Below are positions 61,679-64,000 of a DNA stretch of 64,000 nucleotides, piece by piece. The number at the start of each line of letters is the position of its first letter. Position 1 is the stretch's first letter. A program made the translations under genes and the position numbers. The DNA lies in the NCBI RefSeq assembly GCF_900174585.1, contig NZ_FWPT01000006.1, positions 124,001 to 188,000 on the forward strand, written 5' to 3'. The stretch comes from Parendozoicomonas haliclonae. Its GTDB lineage: Bacteria > Pseudomonadota > Gammaproteobacteria > Pseudomonadales > Endozoicomonadaceae. The notes beneath the pieces are model-generated. The model searched no databases, was not told the origin of the DNA, and was given only the letters and a program-made list of their open reading frames with translations.

Positions 61679-62881
61679 CTATGGCGAGTCATGCAGGCTC
61701 TTCTCAACCAGTTCCAGAATGGCCTGGCTGTTCTTGAAGGGATTAATGCTACGCATGAAATCCTGAATGGTCTCTTCCCCTTCGGAGATCAGGCGCTCTC
61801 TGATTTTTTCTGTTTTGGGCTGTGGCATAACCAGCATACCTGCGAGTTCCAGCCAGCCCATGGGCTCACTTTTTATCGAAAGCAGATGTTTAGGGGGGCG
61901 GTAGCGAGCGCTTCTCAGAATAATCCGGACTTCATAGCTTTCGCCCTTTTTTCGTATAAGAAGATTGACGGTGTTCTGGTTTCGATCCTTTTTTTTCCAG
62001 GTGCGAATAAGTTGCCCGGCCTGACCTGCTATCGCCTCTGTGTCCTCCCCCGCCAGAAGCACAACGGCTGCAGGAAAGTGAAGAACCGAGAGGGATACGC
62101 CATGGTCTTCGGTATAACGGATCATTTCCTGCTGTTCATCGTCCAGGGCGACAGAGGCTAGATAGATGGGAAGAGGCTTCTCTTGCTCGTTTCCGGAATA
62201 ATAAGCCTGATAATGATGGTGGCCGGGAATGGAGCAGCCCGTCCAGAAATAACAGGAGTTGGACGCAAAAGTGTACTCGGGCGCTTGTGAAACAAAATCC
62301 AGCCCATCTTCCACATTCTGCTGGTCAGCTCTCATCCGGCTGTGTTCATGGGGAATCAGTACCAAATGATTTTTTAGCATGGGGAATGGACTTTCCTGAA
62401 GAAAGTATTTCTGGTCGTTCAGTGTGAAGTCATAAGCACGCAGGTTGGGCTTTTTCTCTGATTCAATATTGTGATCACAGATCTTGCACTGGCTGGCAAG
62501 TGTTTCCCGATAACGGGGCAGCTTGGGCATATAGTTGCCGCGCAACGGATTTATCTGTATGCGCCAGGGCAGGTTGTATTCGGCAAGCCAGAAGCTATTG
62601 GTCTCAACCTTGTGGCGGTCTTTGGAAAGGTAGCCGTTTGTTGTATTCAGCCTGTGCAGATGTTCAACCACTGTCGCAATGGGTGATGCGGCTCCGGCTG
62701 CCGATGCAATGACCTTTAGCTTTTCAGAGACGGTGGCCTGGCTGTCTTTAACATGTAGAACCGAAGACTGATCGCTGGCAACGGGCGGCTTAAAACCACC
62801 CCATGACCATGAAGCTCCGAGCAACAGCAACGAAAAAATAATGAACAGGCATAGTGGCTGTTTCTCTGCCCGGTTCAACAT
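61679..62881 (-). CDS. Exported HIT/GalT-fold protein resembling VTC2/GDP-hexose phosphorylases
   Basis: 400 aa from ATG 62881, chosen because it gives a clean signal peptide or anchor (LCLFIIFSLLLLGASWSWGG) and has GGGAAAT upstream. The core shows zinc-type CKIC (132-135), PFPMLKNHLVLIPHEHSR (165-182) and SIPGHHHYQAYYSG (217-230). HHHYQ fits the HxHxQ active site of galactose-1-phosphate uridylyltransferase-type enzymes, with His223 the candidate nucleophile, and the following AYY matches the HLHFQAYY of plant VTC2 as I remember it. These enzymes split GDP-hexoses with phosphate. Export of such an enzyme is unusual in bacteria. A kinase gene follows downstream. Confidence 0.72.
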   Translation of the reverse strand: MLNRAEKQPLCLFIIFSLLLLGASWSWGGFKPPVASDQSSVLHVKDSQATVSEKLKVIASAAGAASPIATVVEHLHRLNTTNGYLSKDRHKVETNSFWLAEYNLPWRIQINPLRGNYMPKLPRYRETLASQCKICDHNIESEKKPNLRAYDFTLNDQKYFLQESPFPMLKNHLVLIPHEHSRMRADQQNVEDGLDFVSQAPEYTFASNSCYFWTGCSIPGHHHYQAYYSGNEQEKPLPIYLASVALDDEQQEMIRYTEDHGVSLSVLHFPAAVVLLAGEDTEAIAGQAGQLIRTWKKKDRNQNTVNLLIRKKGESYEVRIILRSARYRPPKHLLSIKSEPMGWLELAGMLVMPQPKTEKIRERLISEGEETIQDFMRSINPFKNSQAILELVEKSLHDSP

Positions 62882-62951
62882 GATGATTTCCCGCGCTGCT
62901 GGATCTGCGGGAGTATAGATGCCAGAAATCTCTGGCACCGATTATTGGTTA

Positions 62952-64000
62952 TTACAGATCGAGGCCCTTAAGGATGTCGTTAAGAGCTTCCTGTCCGCGG
63001 GCGTAGCGCTGTTCCGGGGTTGAACGCTGATCCCAGCCTTCGTAGACAAGGTCTTCCTGAGGCAGCTCATCGAGGAAGCGACTTGGTGTGGTATCCAGGT
63101 TTTCACCGTACTGGCGACGCGTTGCAGCCAGCGTCATAACCAGCCGTTCACGAGCCCGGGTGATGCCTACGTAAGTCAGGCGGCGCTCTTCCTCTATATT
63201 GTCTTCCTCAATGCTGGTGCGATGAGGCAGCAGGTCTTCTTCCATGCCCACCATAAAGACATTGGGATATTCCAGCCCTTTGGACGCGTGCAGAGTGAGC
63301 ATCTGTACACGATCATCATCTTCTTCCTCTTCCTGGCGTTCCATCATATCCCGCAGGATCAGTCGGGTGATGGCATCTTCCAGAGAGGCTTCTTCATCAG
63401 CACGTTCCAGGGTGCTCTGGATGGAATTGACCAGAAAGTTGATGTTGCCCATGCGCTTTTCAGCGACCACATCGCTCTTGGTCTGCTGATAGATCCAGCT
63501 TTCGTAATCACTTTCGGCAACCAGCTGGTGAACAGCTTTCATCGGATCATGTTCACTGTTGCGGGAGAGCGTATCCATCCAGCGGGTGAAGCTGCGCAGC
63601 TTTTCCACATAGCGCATCTCCATCACCTCTTCGAGGGCTGCATCATGGCAGGCTGAATAGAGGCTGACATGGTGCTCGTTGGCGTAGGTGCCCAGCTTTT
63701 CCAGAGTGGTGGCGCCGATCTCACGACGGGGCACGTTTACAATACGCAGGAAGGCGTTGTCATCATCCGGGTTCACCAGCAGCCGCAGGTAAGCCATCAT
63801 GTCTTTGACTTCTGCGCGGGAGAAAAACGACTGACCGCCGCTGAGCTTGTAGGGGATCTGGTGTTCCTGCAGCTTCATTTCCAGAAGACGCGACTGAAAA
63901 TTACCACGATACAGGATGGCGTAATCCCGCCAGTGGGTATCGTGTCTCAGTCGGTGAGTCAGAATCTCTGTAGCCACCCGTTCGGCTTCACTGTCTTCAT
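62952..64000 (-). CDS. rep: Rep/UvrD-type ATP-dependent DNA helicase, partial (3' part)
   Basis: The open frame continues past the window end; about 349 C-terminal residues are visible. Superfamily 1 helicase motifs include LSGGQSFFSRAEVKDMMAYL, AVHQLVAES, TLHASKGLEYPNVFMVGMEEDLLP (motif V region), EEERRLTYVGITRARERL (motif VI) and the Rep-like C-terminal ...DTTPSRFLDELPQEDL. The Rep assignment over UvrD is based on EEDLLPHR and the short tail. It displaces nucleoprotein ahead of replication forks. Confidence 0.85.
   Translation of the reverse strand, partial: EDSEAERVATEILTHRLRHDTHWRDYAILYRGNFQSRLLEMKLQEHQIPYKLSGGQSFFSRAEVKDMMAYLRLLVNPDDDNAFLRIVNVPRREIGATTLEKLGTYANEHHVSLYSACHDAALEEVMEMRYVEKLRSFTRWMDTLSRNSEHDPMKAVHQLVAESDYESWIYQQTKSDVVAEKRMGNINFLVNSIQSTLERADEEASLEDAITRLILRDMMERQEEEEDDDRVQMLTLHASKGLEYPNVFMVGMEEDLLPHRTSIEEDNIEEERRLTYVGITRARERLVMTLAATRRQYGENLDTTPSRFLDELPQEDLVYEGWDQRSTPEQRYARGQEALNDILKGLDL

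Overview
The window reads as one contiguous piece of a gammaproteobacterial chromosome of roughly 50% GC. Housekeeping gene order is close to that of Pseudomonas and Oceanospirillales: cyaY/lptM-lysA-dapF-DUF484-xerC, fdx-coaD beside an alcohol/aldehyde oxidation cluster, rsmD, and ftsY-ftsE-ftsX ahead of rpoH. Between these blocks lie long proteins with no recognisable bacterial counterpart and several eukaryotic-like proteins: a SET-domain protein, two Ser/Thr-type protein kinases, a VTC2/GDP-hexose-phosphorylase-like HIT protein, and a protein carrying a c-Myc-type nuclear localisation motif. This mix suggests a host-associated marine bacterium such as Endozoicomonas. That assignment is inference, because no rRNA gene is present.

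Layout. 1-9.1 kb: OmpW-like porin, a divergent LysR/VOC pair, mutL, and two large convergent exported proteins of unknown function. 9.2-13.7 kb: cyaY and the divergent lysine/peptidoglycan precursor operon lptM-lysA-dapF-DUF484-xerC. 13.7-18.7 kb: a minus-strand bufferin-type operon (DUF2282 precursor peptide, MNIO/DUF692 enzyme, DUF2063 partner, DoxX) followed closely by an M13 metallopeptidase gene. 18.9-24.7 kb: HAD phosphatase and a complete BMP-type (nucleoside-like) ABC importer. 24.7-26.2 kb: tenA and thiD. 26.3-33.3 kb: an accessory stretch with a 716-aa Ser-rich protein, the SET protein, a small exported protein, an acyltransferase and kinase 1. 33.4-38.5 kb: mutM, trpS, an esterase and small exported proteins. 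38.5-40.6 kb: an AT-rich insert holding an AbiE-like toxin-antitoxin pair behind a cluster of operator-like repeats. 40.7-45.4 kb: dbpA, a putative nucleomodulin, DUF2835, an APH-fold kinase, ferredoxin and coaD. 45.6-49.4 kb: a LaoA-LaoB-LaoC-like set for oxidising long-chain alcohols through aldehydes to acids. 49.6-58.8 kb: hydrolase, rsmD, Na+/H+ antiporter, ftsY-ftsE-ftsX, an unrelated exported protein inserted before rpoH, and rpoH. 58.9-64 kb: APC permease, kinase 2, the HIT-like protein, and the 3' part of a Rep/UvrD-type helicase that runs off the window.

The strongest leads are these. The SET-domain protein has a very basic N-terminus and four recombinase-type repeats. The protein at 42133 carries a near copy of the c-Myc NLS. 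An exported VTC2-like phosphorylase sits next to a eukaryotic-like kinase. The bufferin operon has an adjacent peptidase gene and a leader that could mask its ribosome binding site. The toxin-antitoxin pair has a dense operator array. I saw no rRNA, tRNA, insertion sequence, CRISPR array or convincing riboswitch.
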